From: Intestinibacillus sp. Marseille-P6563
Lineage (GTDB): Bacteria; Bacillota; Clostridia; Oscillospirales; Butyricicoccaceae
Assembly (NCBI RefSeq): GCF_900604335.1
Contig: NZ_UWOD01000001.1
Coordinates: forward strand, 771,501 to 835,500
Direction of reading: 5' to 3'
Length of the DNA: 64,000 bases
Each line of letters begins with the position of its first letter. The first letter of the stretch is position 1. Below are positions 14,925 through 22,930 of the stretch, one piece after another. Below the pieces are notes generated by a model. It searched no databases and was not told where the DNA came from. It worked only from the letters and a program-made list of their open reading frames with translations. The translations under genes were made by a program, and so were the position numbers.

Positions 14925-15482
14925 ATGTTGGATACCATTCGTTCCCAGTCCGCAGCTGCCATGCAGGCACTTGTCCAAGACGCCAAACTGATTCCCGGTG
15001 AGATCGTGGTGGTCGGTTGTTCCTCGAGCGAGGTCGGCGGCCATAAGATCGGCACCGATTCCAGCCCCGAGGTCGCTCGGGCCATTGTGGAAGGCATGCT
15101 ACCCATTTTGCAGCGCGAAGGCCTGTATCTGGCCGCCCAATGCTGCGAACATCTGGGACGTGCACTCATTATAGAATATGACGCGGCCATGCGCTATGGA
15201 CTTGCGCCGGTCAACGTCATCCCGCAGCCCAAGGCAGGCGGCTCGTTTGCCACGGCTGCCTATCAGGCATTCCGGCATCCGGTCGCGGTGGAATCGCTGC
15301 ACGCGCAGGCGGCCGCTGGCCTGGATATTGGCGGCACCCTGATCGGCATGCACCTGCGTCCGGTAGCTGTACCGCTGCGCCTGCCCATGCGCCAGCTGGG
15401 CGATGCTATTTTGCTGGCCGCGCGTACCCGCCCCAAATTTGTCGGCGGCAGCCGTGCTGTCTATGACAGCAACTTGCTGTAA
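14925..15482 (+). CDS. ywlG: UPF0340 / TIGR01440-family protein (YwlG-like)
   Basis: A 185-residue cytoplasmic protein of the widely conserved UPF0340 family, whose biochemical role is unknown. Family motifs include VVGCSSSEVGGHKIG near residue 35, QCCEHLGRALI near 80, GGSFATAA and IGMHLRPVAVP. The ATG at 14925 has GGAGG 9 bases upstream; a TTG directly behind the ribosome site is not a plausible start. It is the first gene of a tight operon with a HAD phosphatase, a TSCPD protein and an SGNH hydrolase (gaps of 9-21 bases). Confidence 0.9.
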   Translation: MLDTIRSQSAAAMQALVQDAKLIPGEIVVVGCSSSEVGGHKIGTDSSPEVARAIVEGMLPILQREGLYLAAQCCEHLGRALIIEYDAAMRYGLAPVNVIPQPKAGGSFATAAYQAFRHPVAVESLHAQAAAGLDIGGTLIGMHLRPVAVPLRLPMRQLGDAILLAARTRPKFVGGSRAVYDSNLL

Positions 15483-15503
15483 TCCCCCCAAAAGGAGAAT
15501 TTT

Positions 15504-16223
15504 ATGACCATCAAAGCCGTTTTATTTGACCTTGACGACACCCTTTACGGTGATTTTGCAACTTGTGACCGGTTGGGCCTGCAAGCGGCCGGCCGCTATG
15601 TGGCCCAGGCCGCTGGGCTGGATGCCAGCCAGGCTGCCGAAGCCATGCACCGCGGCCGTCTGATGCTGCGCGATACCTGTAAAGATGAGCCGGAAAGCCA
15701 TGACCGTGTTTTATTTGCCAAATGGGGCTTGGAATCGATGGGCGTCAACCCCATCCCCTATGCCGAAGGCATGCACGCGGCCTATTGGGAAACGGTACTT
15801 CATACCATGGAGCGGCGCGAAGGAGTATTCGAACTGCTCACCCGGCTGAAAGAAGCCAACATCCCGGTCGGCATTTGCACCAATATGCTGGCCGACATTC
15901 AAATCCGTAAATTGTGCCTGCTGGGCTTGGCCGACATCTGCGGCACGCTCATTACCAGCGAAGAAGCCGGACTGGACAAGCCGCATGCGCCCATCTTCCA
16001 GTTGGCGGTGAAGCGGCTGGGTGTCCCAGCGCAGGAAACTCTGATGGTAGGCGATAATTTTAACCACGACGTTCGAGGCGCACTTGCTGCCGGGTTGCAG
16101 GCCATGTGGCTCAATGTACACGGTCAGCCCGTGCCGGTTGCCGATACCCCGGCCTATATTGCTTCGGATTTCCCGGATGCCGCCCGGCAAATCCTCCGTT
16201 TGTGTGACCTTCCGACCCAATAA
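15504..16223 (+). CDS. HAD-superfamily phosphatase, subfamily IA (YjjG-like)
   Basis: A 239-residue hydrolase with the nucleophile motif DLDDTLYGD (Asp9, Asp11), motif II at GICTNM, motif III Lys in LDKPHAPIF and motif IV MVGDNFNHDVRGA. A helical cap occupies about 18-90. The closest recognisable group is the pyrimidine nucleotidase-like (YjjG) HAD enzymes, so a nucleotide or sugar-phosphate substrate is likely but unproven. It starts 21 bases after the UPF0340 gene with AAAGGAGA as ribosome site. Confidence 0.88.
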   Translation: MTIKAVLFDLDDTLYGDFATCDRLGLQAAGRYVAQAAGLDASQAAEAMHRGRLMLRDTCKDEPESHDRVLFAKWGLESMGVNPIPYAEGMHAAYWETVLHTMERREGVFELLTRLKEANIPVGICTNMLADIQIRKLCLLGLADICGTLITSEEAGLDKPHAPIFQLAVKRLGVPAQETLMVGDNFNHDVRGALAAGLQAMWLNVHGQPVPVADTPAYIASDFPDAARQILRLCDLPTQ

Positions 16224-16243
16224 ATCTTAGGAGATGATATCCC

Positions 16244-16504
16244 ATGCACTTTCAGCTCACCCCCAAAGGCGTGTGTTCCCGCCGCATTTCGTTTGATTTG
16301 GACGGCAATGTCCTGCATAATGTAGAATTCCAGGGCGGTTGCCCCGGCAATCTGCAAGCGCTCAGCCGGGTTGTGGACGGTATGACCGTCGAACAGATCG
16401 AAGGCCTGTTCAAGGGCATCGACTGCGGCGGCCGCGGCACATCCTGCTCCGATCAGCTTGCCACGCTTGTGCGGCGCGCCTACGAGGAACAAGCCGGCCA
16501 ATAA
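16244..16504 (+). CDS. TSCPD-domain protein, TIGR03905 family
   Basis: An 86-residue protein. The conserved motifs are PKGVCSRRISFDLDG at the start, GGCPGNLQALS near residue 35 and C-terminal GIDCGGRGTSCSDQLA, the variant TSCxDQL motif that names the family. The four conserved cysteines suggest metal binding; such domains also form the C-terminus of some class II ribonucleotide reductases. No direct function is known. It is co-transcribed with the genes on either side. Confidence 0.85.
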   Translation: MHFQLTPKGVCSRRISFDLDGNVLHNVEFQGGCPGNLQALSRVVDGMTVEQIEGLFKGIDCGGRGTSCSDQLATLVRRAYEEQAGQ

Positions 16505-16513
16505 GGAGGGATC

Positions 16514-17167
16514 GTGTTGAAAAGCATTCTTTTTTTCGGAGATTCCAACACATGGGGCTTTGATCCGCGCACTGGCGGACGGTATGCCCCCGAGATCCGC
16601 TACACCGGACGGCTGCGCAGTCTGCTGCCCGACCAGTATGAGATCATTGAAAGCGGACTCAACGGTCGTACCACAGCCTATGATGATGGATTTGATGGAT
16701 ACAGCAGCGGTTCCAAAGCGCTGCCCATCCTGCTCAAGACCCACGACCCGATCGATCTGGTCGTGCTCATGCTGGGCACCAATGACCTAAAGGACCGTCT
16801 GGGCTTGACGGTCGATGATGTCGCCAAGGGCATGCGACGGCTGATCCACATCGTACACAGCCCCGGCATGTGGAACCTACGTCATGCGCCGGCGGTGCTG
16901 GTCGTAGCGCCCATGCTGCTCAATGAGCACACGCTGCTCACCTCGCCTTTTGGAGAAGTGTTCAGCGCCCGCTCGGTGGAGCGTTCCCGCAAATTGGGAC
17001 ATGCTTACGAAACCCTCTGTGCCGATGAAAGCATCCGCTGCTGCTGTTTTGATGCCGGGCAACTCGGCCCGGTGACTTCCTGCGACGGTGTCCATATGAG
17101 CCCGGACGATCACCGGCGTTTGGCCGATGCGCTGGCGTCCATCTTGTCGGCAATTCTCGGCAATTAA
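16514..17167 (+). CDS. SGNH/GDSL-family esterase
   Basis: A 217-residue cytoplasmic hydrolase with the catalytic blocks in order: FFGDSNTWG (nucleophile Ser), ESGLNGRTT, LGTNDLKDR and DGVHMSPDDH (catalytic Asp and His). It resembles the arylesterase/acyl-CoA thioesterase-like branch acting on small esters. The start is either GTG at 16514 or TTG at 16517; AAGGAGG at 16503-16509 spaces slightly better for the TTG. No signal peptide. It is the last gene of the operon and is followed by a strong terminator. Confidence 0.9.
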   Translation: MLKSILFFGDSNTWGFDPRTGGRYAPEIRYTGRLRSLLPDQYEIIESGLNGRTTAYDDGFDGYSSGSKALPILLKTHDPIDLVVLMLGTNDLKDRLGLTVDDVAKGMRRLIHIVHSPGMWNLRHAPAVLVVAPMLLNEHTLLTSPFGEVFSARSVERSRKLGHAYETLCADESIRCCCFDAGQLGPVTSCDGVHMSPDDHRRLADALASILSAILGN

Positions 17168-17177
17168 ATTGCTTCCA

Positions 17178-17210
17178 AAGACGAAACGGAAAACCGTTTC
17201 GTCTTTTTTT
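17178..17210 (+). terminator. Terminator of the 14925-17167 operon
   Basis: The perfect stem AAGACGAAACGG/CCGTTTCGTCTT with a 4-base loop is followed by seven or more T. Confidence 0.92.
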
Positions 17211-17268
17211 CTCGCTTTTGAGGCAGAACGCATAGGCTGAACCGAATCATTCGAAGGAGGTTCTGCAT

Positions 17269-17859
17269 ATGAAATTCTTTTCTGCCCTGCGCACCCGATT
17301 GTCCGGCATGCCTGCCGTCGACCGCAGTCTGCTGATCTTTATGGTCATTCTACTGGCGCAGTCGGCCTATGGGTTCTTCTTCCAAGCGGTCGGACAAGCG
17401 GCCAGCGACATTGATGTCATTGTGCGCACGTCTGCGGCTGCCATCTTTGGTTATTTCCTCAGTGCCAATTTTGCTTCTTGCACGGCGTCTGCTCCCCAGA
17501 CACCAGTGTCCACGTCTGCGCATATACTGCCAACGGCGGACAACGAAAACAACCGCGTGATGCTGAAACATCCCATCGGGTTCGGCGAACACGAATCCAA
17601 TCTGGAATCCGGCGGCGCGCAGTCGGACGGAGGGAACGAAGCCGCTGCAACCTGCAGCCTGCAAATCGCGGTCGCCACCGGCATCGGTCTGTTTTGCCTT
17701 TTGGCACTGATCCTGCTGCGCAATGCTTCGCAATGGTTCCCGTCCCTGGCCGAATCGGATGCTATTGCGGCAACCATTGTGCAATTCCGCGACTTTGTAT
17801 CCGGCTGTGTCGGCTTTTTGATCGGCTGTCCCTCCCGTGCGTCCCGCCAGACCCCATAA
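17269..17859 (+). CDS. Predicted membrane protein, function unknown
   Basis: 196 residues with four hydrophobic stretches: about 20-40, 45-68 (less hydrophobic, FFFQAVGQAASDIDV nearby), 135-152 (TGIGLFCLLALILL) and 170-187. A polar, probably exposed loop of some 65 residues lies between. AAGGAGG is 7 bases before the ATG. I do not recognise a family. It lies 21 bases upstream of a repeat protein on the same strand and is likely co-transcribed with it. No enzymatic motif is visible. Confidence 0.7.
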   Translation: MKFFSALRTRLSGMPAVDRSLLIFMVILLAQSAYGFFFQAVGQAASDIDVIVRTSAAAIFGYFLSANFASCTASAPQTPVSTSAHILPTADNENNRVMLKHPIGFGEHESNLESGGAQSDGGNEAAATCSLQIAVATGIGLFCLLALILLRNASQWFPSLAESDAIAATIVQFRDFVSGCVGFLIGCPSRASRQTP

Positions 17860-17880
17860 TTTCATTCGGAGGTTTGTCAA

Positions 17881-18735
17881 ATGCCTGACATCAAACAAGA
17901 TCTGCTCGGTCTGCAGTACAGCGAAAACTTTCAGATTCAAGGGATGGAAGAGGCCAATATTGACCTGGAACTCCCCCCTGCCTCTGCGACCTCTGCCACG
18001 GTCTATGGTACCGTCACCGATGGGACCGATCCCATTGCGGACGCGACCGTCAAACTGTTCGACAAATCCGGTATGCCGTATAAACACACGCTGACCGATG
18101 AAACCGGTGCGTTTTCCATCTCCGGCATCCCGGCAGGCACGTACAGCCTGGGTGCGGTCAAGGATGGGTACCGCCTGAGCGATGCAGCCGGTGTGACGCT
18201 TTCGGAAAGTGCCACCACGCAGATCAACCTGCTTTGTACGGCGGATACCACCCTGTCCCTTGGTGCGATCGCTGGTATTTTGACGGCCGTTGACCTGGAG
18301 GGTGTTTCCAAGCCGCTGGCCGGTGCAAAAATCACCCTGCGCAACAGCGCCAACATCGAGGTTGCCACCACCTATACGGCCGATGACGGCGAATTTGCCT
18401 TCTATGATGTTGCCGACGGGGTGTATACCCTGCTGTCCTCTGCCGATGGCTACCGTTCGGTATCGTCCATGACTGCGACCATCCTGGGCGGCTCGATCGT
18501 CAACCTGACCATGTCCATGATCGTTGACACGCGCACCTATAACGGCACGGTCAGCGGTATCATCCGCAATCAGGCCGGTCAGGTTGTCGCTGGATGCTTT
18601 GTTGGCCTGTATCAGGTCACCAAAGAAGGCGCGGAAGTGCTGGTATCCATCACCAAGACCAACGCAGAGGGAAAGTATCTGTTCGGCGGTGTCACCGGCG
18701 GCCAGTATCTGGTCAAGGCAAAGCTCAACCGATAA
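17881..18735 (+). CDS. Carboxypeptidase-regulatory/Cna-B-like repeat protein, frameshifted at its end
   Basis: 284 residues with no signal peptide. Three beta-sandwich repeats of the carboxypeptidase-regulatory type lie near 41-112 (ATVYGTVTDGTDPIADATVKL), 125-212 and 219-283. Each shows the G-x-F/Y-x-F/I-x-x-V/I-x-x-G-x-Y pattern (for example GAFSISGIPAGTYSL and GEFAFYDVADGVYTL). The third repeat breaks off right after YLVKAKLNR at a TAA. Its expected closing strand appears in the -1 frame just downstream (18736-19097), so this copy looks frameshifted. Proteins with such repeats often make up surface or coat layers; no function is proven. Confidence 0.8.
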   Translation: MPDIKQDLLGLQYSENFQIQGMEEANIDLELPPASATSATVYGTVTDGTDPIADATVKLFDKSGMPYKHTLTDETGAFSISGIPAGTYSLGAVKDGYRLSDAAGVTLSESATTQINLLCTADTTLSLGAIAGILTAVDLEGVSKPLAGAKITLRNSANIEVATTYTADDGEFAFYDVADGVYTLLSSADGYRSVSSMTATILGGSIVNLTMSMIVDTRTYNGTVSGIIRNQAGQVVAGCFVGLYQVTKEGAEVLVSITKTNAEGKYLFGGVTGGQYLVKAKLNR

Positions 18736-19097
18736 ACCCAGGGCTTTGGTTTAGCCGCCGTTTCTGCCTGGCACCGGGGCAAGAAGCCAATGTCTCGCTT
18801 TGTCTGCATTCCAAGGATTGCAGTGTGCAGGTCCAGGTAACGGACTTTCAGCCGCTGGACCAAGTCATCCTGCGCCTGGGCTGCCGACGGGGATTTTGGG
18901 CCAAAACGCTGCTCTGCCAGGGGAAATCGCTGTTTTGTGACCTATGTCCGGGCGCTTATCTGTTAACGCTCCGGCGACAGAGGCAGCAGCTTCAAATTCT
19001 GCTGCACCTGCTGCCCGGCAGGCATATCGCCCTGCACTGTGTGTTCCAAACGGGCTGCATCTGCTGGCAGCCCCTTGCATCTCCCCCATCTTCGTAA
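18736..19097 (+). pseudogene. Out-of-frame continuation of the repeat protein
   Basis: Reading the -1 frame across the TAA at 18733-18735 gives PGLWFSRRFCLAPGQEANVS and L-C-L, the strand that ends a repeat in the preceding protein (compare its AATILGGSIVNLTMSM-like ends). A Cys-rich repeat-like segment follows (CSVQVQVTDFQPLDQVILRL, then CDLCPGAYLLTLRR) and the frame closes at 19097. There is no ribosome site or start codon of its own near the junction. The simplest reading is a single-base frameshift in one longer gene; a sequencing error is possible. Confidence 0.6.
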
Positions 19098-19104
19098 CAG
19101 GAAA

Positions 19105-19140
19105 ACAGCCGGCGCTGCATGCAGCGCCGGCTGTCTTTTT
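19105..19140 (+). terminator. Terminator between convergent genes
   Basis: ACAGCCGGCGCTGC and its complement form a 14-bp perfect stem with a 2-base centre, followed by TTTTT. It also touches the end of the convergent transporter gene and may act in both directions. Confidence 0.9.
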
Positions 19141-19870
19141 AAAGGGATAACTGTCCGTTTTTCACGGCCGGGGTACCGGCCTGACGGTCATGAATCTGGC
19201 GCGCCCAGTAGACCACCGGGGTATCGGCCAGAGAGGTTACAATGAAAATAATGTAGCTCGACCAGGCAATGGATACCAGCGTCGGCACATCATAGGTGCC
19301 CCAAAAGGCAAATGCGGTGAACAGAACGGCATTTAAAAGCTGGGACAGCAGGGTCGAACCATTGTTACGCAGCCACAAGAAGCGTCGGCTATCGCCAAAC
19401 CGCTTGGTTGTCAGCCGCCACCAGAAATGATACATCCACACATCAAAAATCTGGGCGATCGCATACACGGCCAGGGAGGCAATCATCATCCGCGGGGTAT
19501 TGGAAAAGACCTGCGCAAATGCCGGATAGACCTGATCGTTTGCACTGACCTGATATTGCAGCCAGGACTGCGACACCAGAATGAACAGCACCGAAGTGGC
19601 AATGCCGACATAGACCGCCTTTTGCGCGGCGGCTTTGCCCTCGGTTTCCGACAGGATGTCGGTGACCAGGAAAGTCGTCGCAAACAGGATATTACCCAGC
19701 GTCATTTCCATTCCAAAGGCATCCACCAGCAGCATGACTTCAATATTGGCTGCAATGGTGGCAAACACGGTAAACCCATACATCCCGGCGCGGCCAAACA
19801 GCCGGTACCAAAACAGTACCGCACCATACAGCACCACCAAGGATACAATCAGAATAATTTCGTTTCGCAT
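19139..19870 (-). CDS. yhhQ: Queuosine precursor transporter (YhhQ/VUT family)
   Basis: A 243-residue inner-membrane transporter of Pfam Vut_1, with about six hydrophobic segments. Family signatures are FATIAANIEVM, LGNILFATTFLVTDILSE, ASLAVYAIAQIFDVWMYHF and LWLRNNGSTLLSQLLNAVLF. YhhQ-type carriers import queuine or preQ1/preQ0. The start has AAAGGAGG 5 bases upstream. It follows a radical SAM gene by 12 bases, and both lie under a preQ1-I riboswitch, which fits salvage of a queuosine precursor that is sensed and used by the cell. Confidence 0.93.
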   Translation of the reverse strand: MRNEIILIVSLVVLYGAVLFWYRLFGRAGMYGFTVFATIAANIEVMLLVDAFGMEMTLGNILFATTFLVTDILSETEGKAAAQKAVYVGIATSVLFILVSQSWLQYQVSANDQVYPAFAQVFSNTPRMMIASLAVYAIAQIFDVWMYHFWWRLTTKRFGDSRRFLWLRNNGSTLLSQLLNAVLFTAFAFWGTYDVPTLVSIAWSSYIIFIVTSLADTPVVYWARQIHDRQAGTPAVKNGQLSL

Positions 19871-19882
19871 GATGTTCCTCCT

Positions 19883-20581
19883 TTAACCGACCCCAAAATC
19901 GGTGTTTTCCAGCAAAATATCCACCCGGGGATCGTCCCGGTACTGCGGGTAGATTTTCTGGATAAAGATGTCCCGAACGGCGGCATCCGGCCGAATGGGC
20001 GTGGTGTTTTCCACCATCAGATTGACGCACACCCGCTCGAAATGAGCCAGTCCGGTTTGGATATCGTGCTGCATGGACTCCTCGGTCTGTCCGGTCAGGC
20101 CAAACAGCAGACAGCATTCGTCAAAAGGTGCAGCAATCACCGCCGGGTCACTTTCCCCTATGCCCTTGTGCAGCACATTCTCTCGAAACGCGCGGTCAAA
20201 GGTCTCCACCCCGGTTTTAACTTTCACCTGGACGCCTACCTGGGCAAACCGCTCCCGCAAGGCCGGCAGCACCCGCCGGTGCATCCAATGGCATTCAAAA
20301 TGCAGAATGCGGATGTCCTTGTCCCGGCAGACCTGCTCAATGCGGTCGATGGTTTTGGCATCCAGTTCGGGGAACGACCCCGAATTGATGACTTCCAGAT
20401 GGTGATAGCACCCGGTCACCTGCTCCAAAGCCTGGACATTGAGCGCATAATTGCTTTCCGCGTCGCTGCTGCCGTCGGTATGATAGTCGCAAAAGGCGCA
20501 GCGCAGCCACTGGCAGCCCAGCCCGCGCAGCAACACGATCTCCCGTGGATTTTTGTCCTCAATCACCGCATAACGCACCAT
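19883..20581 (-). CDS. Radical SAM protein, probable queuine lyase (QueL-like)
   Basis: 232 residues. An N-terminal cluster motif reads GLGCQWLRCAFCDYH, that is C-x4-C-x2-C, one residue longer in the first gap than the classical C-x3-C-x2-C. No SPASM or other extra cluster domain follows. EVINSGSFPELD and HFECHWMHRR are other conserved-looking stretches. Queuine lyase QueL is a non-canonical radical SAM enzyme of Clostridia that converts salvaged queuine to preQ1. The preQ1-I riboswitch upstream and the queuosine-precursor transporter 12 bases downstream make this the best assignment, but it rests largely on context. AAGGAGA precedes the ATG. Confidence 0.7.
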   Translation of the reverse strand: MVRYAVIEDKNPREIVLLRGLGCQWLRCAFCDYHTDGSSDAESNYALNVQALEQVTGCYHHLEVINSGSFPELDAKTIDRIEQVCRDKDIRILHFECHWMHRRVLPALRERFAQVGVQVKVKTGVETFDRAFRENVLHKGIGESDPAVIAAPFDECCLLFGLTGQTEESMQHDIQTGLAHFERVCVNLMVENTTPIRPDAAVRDIFIQKIYPQYRDDPRVDILLENTDFGVG

Positions 20582-20604
20582 GATGGATTCTCCTTTTCGG
20601 CAAA

Positions 20605-20634
20605 TAAAAAAGTGCCTTCCGTTTAGAACGCACC
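20605..20634 (-). terminator. Expression-platform terminator of the preQ1 riboswitch
   Basis: On the minus strand GTGCGTTCT-AAAC-GGAAGGCAC forms a hairpin with one mismatch, followed by TTTTT. It stands about 50 bases beyond the aptamer and just before the ribosome site of the radical SAM gene, the position of a transcription attenuator. Confidence 0.65.
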
Positions 20635-20683
20635 ATCAAAAAGCCCATGACCTCCGCACAGGATGCCCCGGCGGCGCATGGAT

Positions 20684-20723
20684 GTCCTAGTTTTGTTTAG
20701 AGACAGGATGGTTACGAACTGTC
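20684..20723 (-). promoter_or_regulatory. preQ1-I riboswitch aptamer
   Basis: The minus-strand sequence has the P1 stem GACAG/CTGTC (20719-20723 with 20702-20706), the loop TTCGTAACCATC, and the A-rich tail CTAAACAAAACTAGG that folds back in the H-type pseudoknot. This closely follows the preQ1-I consensus, for example the Thermoanaerobacter aptamer with AACAAAACAAGG. It should bind 7-aminomethyl-7-deazaguanine and switch off the downstream queuine-salvage genes through the hairpin at 20605-20634. Confidence 0.85.
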
Positions 20724-20745
20724 TTATCCAATTTTACCGACACTC

Positions 20746-20774
20746 AGTATACCACACCCATTGCACAAACGCAA
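20746..20774 (-). promoter_or_regulatory. Promoter of the queuosine-salvage operon
   Basis: TTGCGT, a 17-base spacer, then TATACT preceded by TGG (extended -10). The transcript would start about 20 bases before the preQ1 aptamer. Confidence 0.8.
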
Positions 20775-20812
20775 GAAAAAAACACCGGAAATTTTTCCGG
20801 TGCTTTGTCGGT

Positions 20813-21214
20813 TCACGCGCTGGTATGCTCCTGCCGCCGTCTTTGCAGGTCCTGTTCGACCAGCATCAGCCCCTGCTCATACCGTTCGATTTTATCGTTG
20901 AGGCGGTCGAGCGACGCCTGCATTTCTTCCATCCGCTCGATGAGCTGGGCGCGCTGCTCGATGAGGATGGCTTTGCGCGCATCCACCGTCGCATCCCCTT
21001 GCTGGAACAGGGCAACATATTCGATCAGGGCTTCGATCTGCACCCCGGCCTTGCGCATGCACTTCATCAGCTCGATCCACCGGCAAGACTCCTCATCATA
21101 GTCGCGGATGCCGCTTTTGTTGCGCGGTACGGGCGGAATCAGTCCGATCCGTTCATAATATCGCAGTGTATCGGCAGAAATGTCATATTGCTTGCTCACC
21201 TGTGCAATGGTCAT
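20813..21214 (-). CDS. MerR-family transcriptional regulator
   Basis: 133 residues. The N-terminal winged helix (TIAQVSKQYDISADTLRYYE, then IGLIPPVPR and GIRDYDEE) is typical MerR, and a long helix near 75-120 provides the dimer coiled coil. No Cys cluster is present, so metal sensing is unlikely; this type often responds to organic or redox stress. The ATG at 21214 has AGGAGG 8 bases upstream, so 17 further in-frame codons upstream are excluded. Its own promoter carries the 19-bp spacer and dyad that MerR proteins distort, so autoregulation is likely. Confidence 0.9.
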   Translation of the reverse strand: MTIAQVSKQYDISADTLRYYERIGLIPPVPRNKSGIRDYDEESCRWIELMKCMRKAGVQIEALIEYVALFQQGDATVDARKAILIEQRAQLIERMEEMQASLDRLNDKIERYEQGLMLVEQDLQRRRQEHTSA

Positions 21215-21239
21215 GCCGGTCCCCTCCTCTGTTTTTGCC

Positions 21240-21270
21240 ATTGTAACACTTGAAGTGGGCTCCAAGTCAA
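21240..21270 (-). promoter_or_regulatory. MerR-type promoter and operator
   Basis: TTGACT and TACAAT are separated by 19 bases, the over-long spacing that MerR activators correct. The spacer holds the dyad ACTTGGAG-CCCA-CTTCAAGT (21248-21267) with one mismatch. The operator thus lies within the promoter of the merR gene itself. Confidence 0.8.
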
Positions 21271-21496
21271 GACCAAAATACGCGGTCGCTGCATTTCGTG
21301 CGCATTGCCTGTCGTTTCGTGCGGAGCCGGTTGATTTTTGAAGGTCCGTGCTTTATGCTGGATTTGTCCAAACGATACAGCACAGAATACGGCAATCCGA
21401 ATCGTTGCGGTTTCCTTACCTTTTCTTTTGTCTGGACGCCCGTAATGGCAGATGCGGGTCGCACAGACCTCTCCTTTTGCTGTATATTCTGGGAAC
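21271..21496. other. Intergenic stretch without a recognised gene
   Basis: Upstream of the merR promoter. Short open frames exist in several phases but none has a ribosome site or family motif. I see no riboswitch or tRNA here. Confidence 0.5.
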
Positions 21497-21527
21497 AAAA
21501 AGCCCCACGGTTTTCGTGGGGCTTTTT
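21497..21527 (-). terminator. Terminator of the O-acetylhomoserine sulfhydrylase gene
   Basis: AAAAGCCCCACG and its complement with a 5-base loop, flanked by A-run and T-run, so it can act in both directions. It lies 2 bases beyond the metY stop. Confidence 0.9.
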
Positions 21528-21528
21528 G

Positions 21529-22812
21529 TTATTGTACTGCCTGCAGCCCTTGCTGCAAGTCGGCCAGAATATCTGCAATGTGTTCGGTGCCGATCGACAG
21601 GCGGATGGTCGTCGGCGTGATGCCGCAGGCACGCAGTTCGTGCTCTTCCATCTGGGAATGGGTGGTCGACGCCGGATGGATGACCAGGCTCTTGACATCG
21701 GCCACATTGGCCAGTAGCGAAAACAGCTCGAGCGATTCGGTAAACCGCCGTGCCTGGTCGGCGCTGCCCCGCAATTCAAAGGTGAAGATCGAACCGCCGC
21801 CGTTGGGATAATACCGGTCATACAGTTCCCGCTGCCGTCCGGTTTCCAGCGACGGATGATGCACCCGCTCGACCATGGGATGATCTTTCAGGAAATCCAC
21901 GACTTTTTGCGCATTCTCCACATGTCGCTCCATGCGCAGCGGCAAGGTTTCCAGGCCTTGCAGCAGCAGGAACGCATGGAAGGGCGACAGGCAGGCGCCC
22001 TGGTCACGCAGCAGGGTCGTGCGTGCCTTGACGATGTAGGCCTGCGCGCCGCATGCCTCGGTAAAGACCACACCGTGATACGAACGATTGGGCGTCGACA
22101 GGCCGGGGAACTTATCGCTTGCGCCCCAGTCAAAATGTCCACCGTCTACGATCACGCCGCCCAGCACGGTGCCGTGACCGCCGATGAACTTGGTCGCCGA
22201 ATGTACCACGATGTCTGCCCCGTGTTCCAGCGGCCGGAACAGGTAGGGGGATGCAAAAGTATTGTCTACGATCACCGGAATCTGGTGCTGGTGTGCGATA
22301 GCTGCCACAGCCTCCAAATCAATAATATCGCAGTTCGGATTGCCGAGCGATTCCACAAAGATCGCCTTGGTTTGCGGAGTGATGGCGCGGGCAAAATTCT
22401 CCGGGTCGGAAGCATCCACAAAGGTGGTGGTGATGCCTGATTCGGGCAGGGTATTGGCAAACAGATTATAGGTCCCGCCATAGATGCTCGCCGAGGACAC
22501 GATGTGATCGCCCACGCCTGCAATATTGCGCACCGCATAATCAATCGCCGCCGAACCGGACGCCGTAGCCAGCGCCCCGACGCCGCCTTCCAGCGCCGCC
22601 ATGCGCTTTTCAAACACTTCGACGGTGGGGTTGGTCAGCCGGGAATAAATATTGCCGCCTTCTTCGAGCGCAAAGCGCGCAGCGGCCTGGGCCGCGTCAT
22701 CAAAAACATATGAACTGGTTGCATAAATGGGGACGGCCCGTGCACCGGTCGCGGGGTCGGGGGTCTCCTGCCCTGCATGCAGGGCTAAGGTTTCAAAACG
22801 ATAATTCTTCAT
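21529..22812 (-). CDS. metY: O-acetylhomoserine sulfhydrylase (PLP enzyme)
   Basis: 427 residues of the Cys/Met-metabolism PLP family. It makes homocysteine from O-acetylhomoserine and sulfide. Seen in the sequence: ETLALHAGQETPDPATGARA at the N-terminus, NIYSRLTNPTVEVFEKRMAA, the PLP-lysine motif HSATKFIGGHGT near residue 205 and SLIHPAS-like VIHPASTTHSQ near 373. The length (over 400) fits MetY rather than cystathionine gamma-synthase. The ATG at 22812 is preceded by AAAGGAA; earlier in-frame codons lie in the leader. A consensus promoter with an overlapping dyad at 22931-22978 suggests control by sulfur status. Confidence 0.93.
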   Translation of the reverse strand: MKNYRFETLALHAGQETPDPATGARAVPIYATSSYVFDDAAQAAARFALEEGGNIYSRLTNPTVEVFEKRMAALEGGVGALATASGSAAIDYAVRNIAGVGDHIVSSASIYGGTYNLFANTLPESGITTTFVDASDPENFARAITPQTKAIFVESLGNPNCDIIDLEAVAAIAHQHQIPVIVDNTFASPYLFRPLEHGADIVVHSATKFIGGHGTVLGGVIVDGGHFDWGASDKFPGLSTPNRSYHGVVFTEACGAQAYIVKARTTLLRDQGACLSPFHAFLLLQGLETLPLRMERHVENAQKVVDFLKDHPMVERVHHPSLETGRQRELYDRYYPNGGGSIFTFELRGSADQARRFTESLELFSLLANVADVKSLVIHPASTTHSQMEEHELRACGITPTTIRLSIGTEHIADILADLQQGLQAVQ

Positions 22813-22930
22813 AAAATGCCATTTCCTTTCTGTTGTCAATGTGTTGGGCAATCGTCCCTTCACATTCGCCCGTTTCGGAAATTGGCACGCAGGAGAAGAG
22901 TAAAATAAAATTGCATCCATTTTCCTACCT

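Noticed and set aside
18594-18735. Treating 18594-19097 as an independent gene.
   Set aside because: Its start lies inside the upstream repeat gene without a ribosome site; only the part after 18735 shows repeat-like sequence, which fits a frameshift.
19427-20626. A 399-codon plus-strand frame across the queuosine-salvage genes.
   Set aside because: Opposite-strand genes have clear family motifs, a promoter and a riboswitch.
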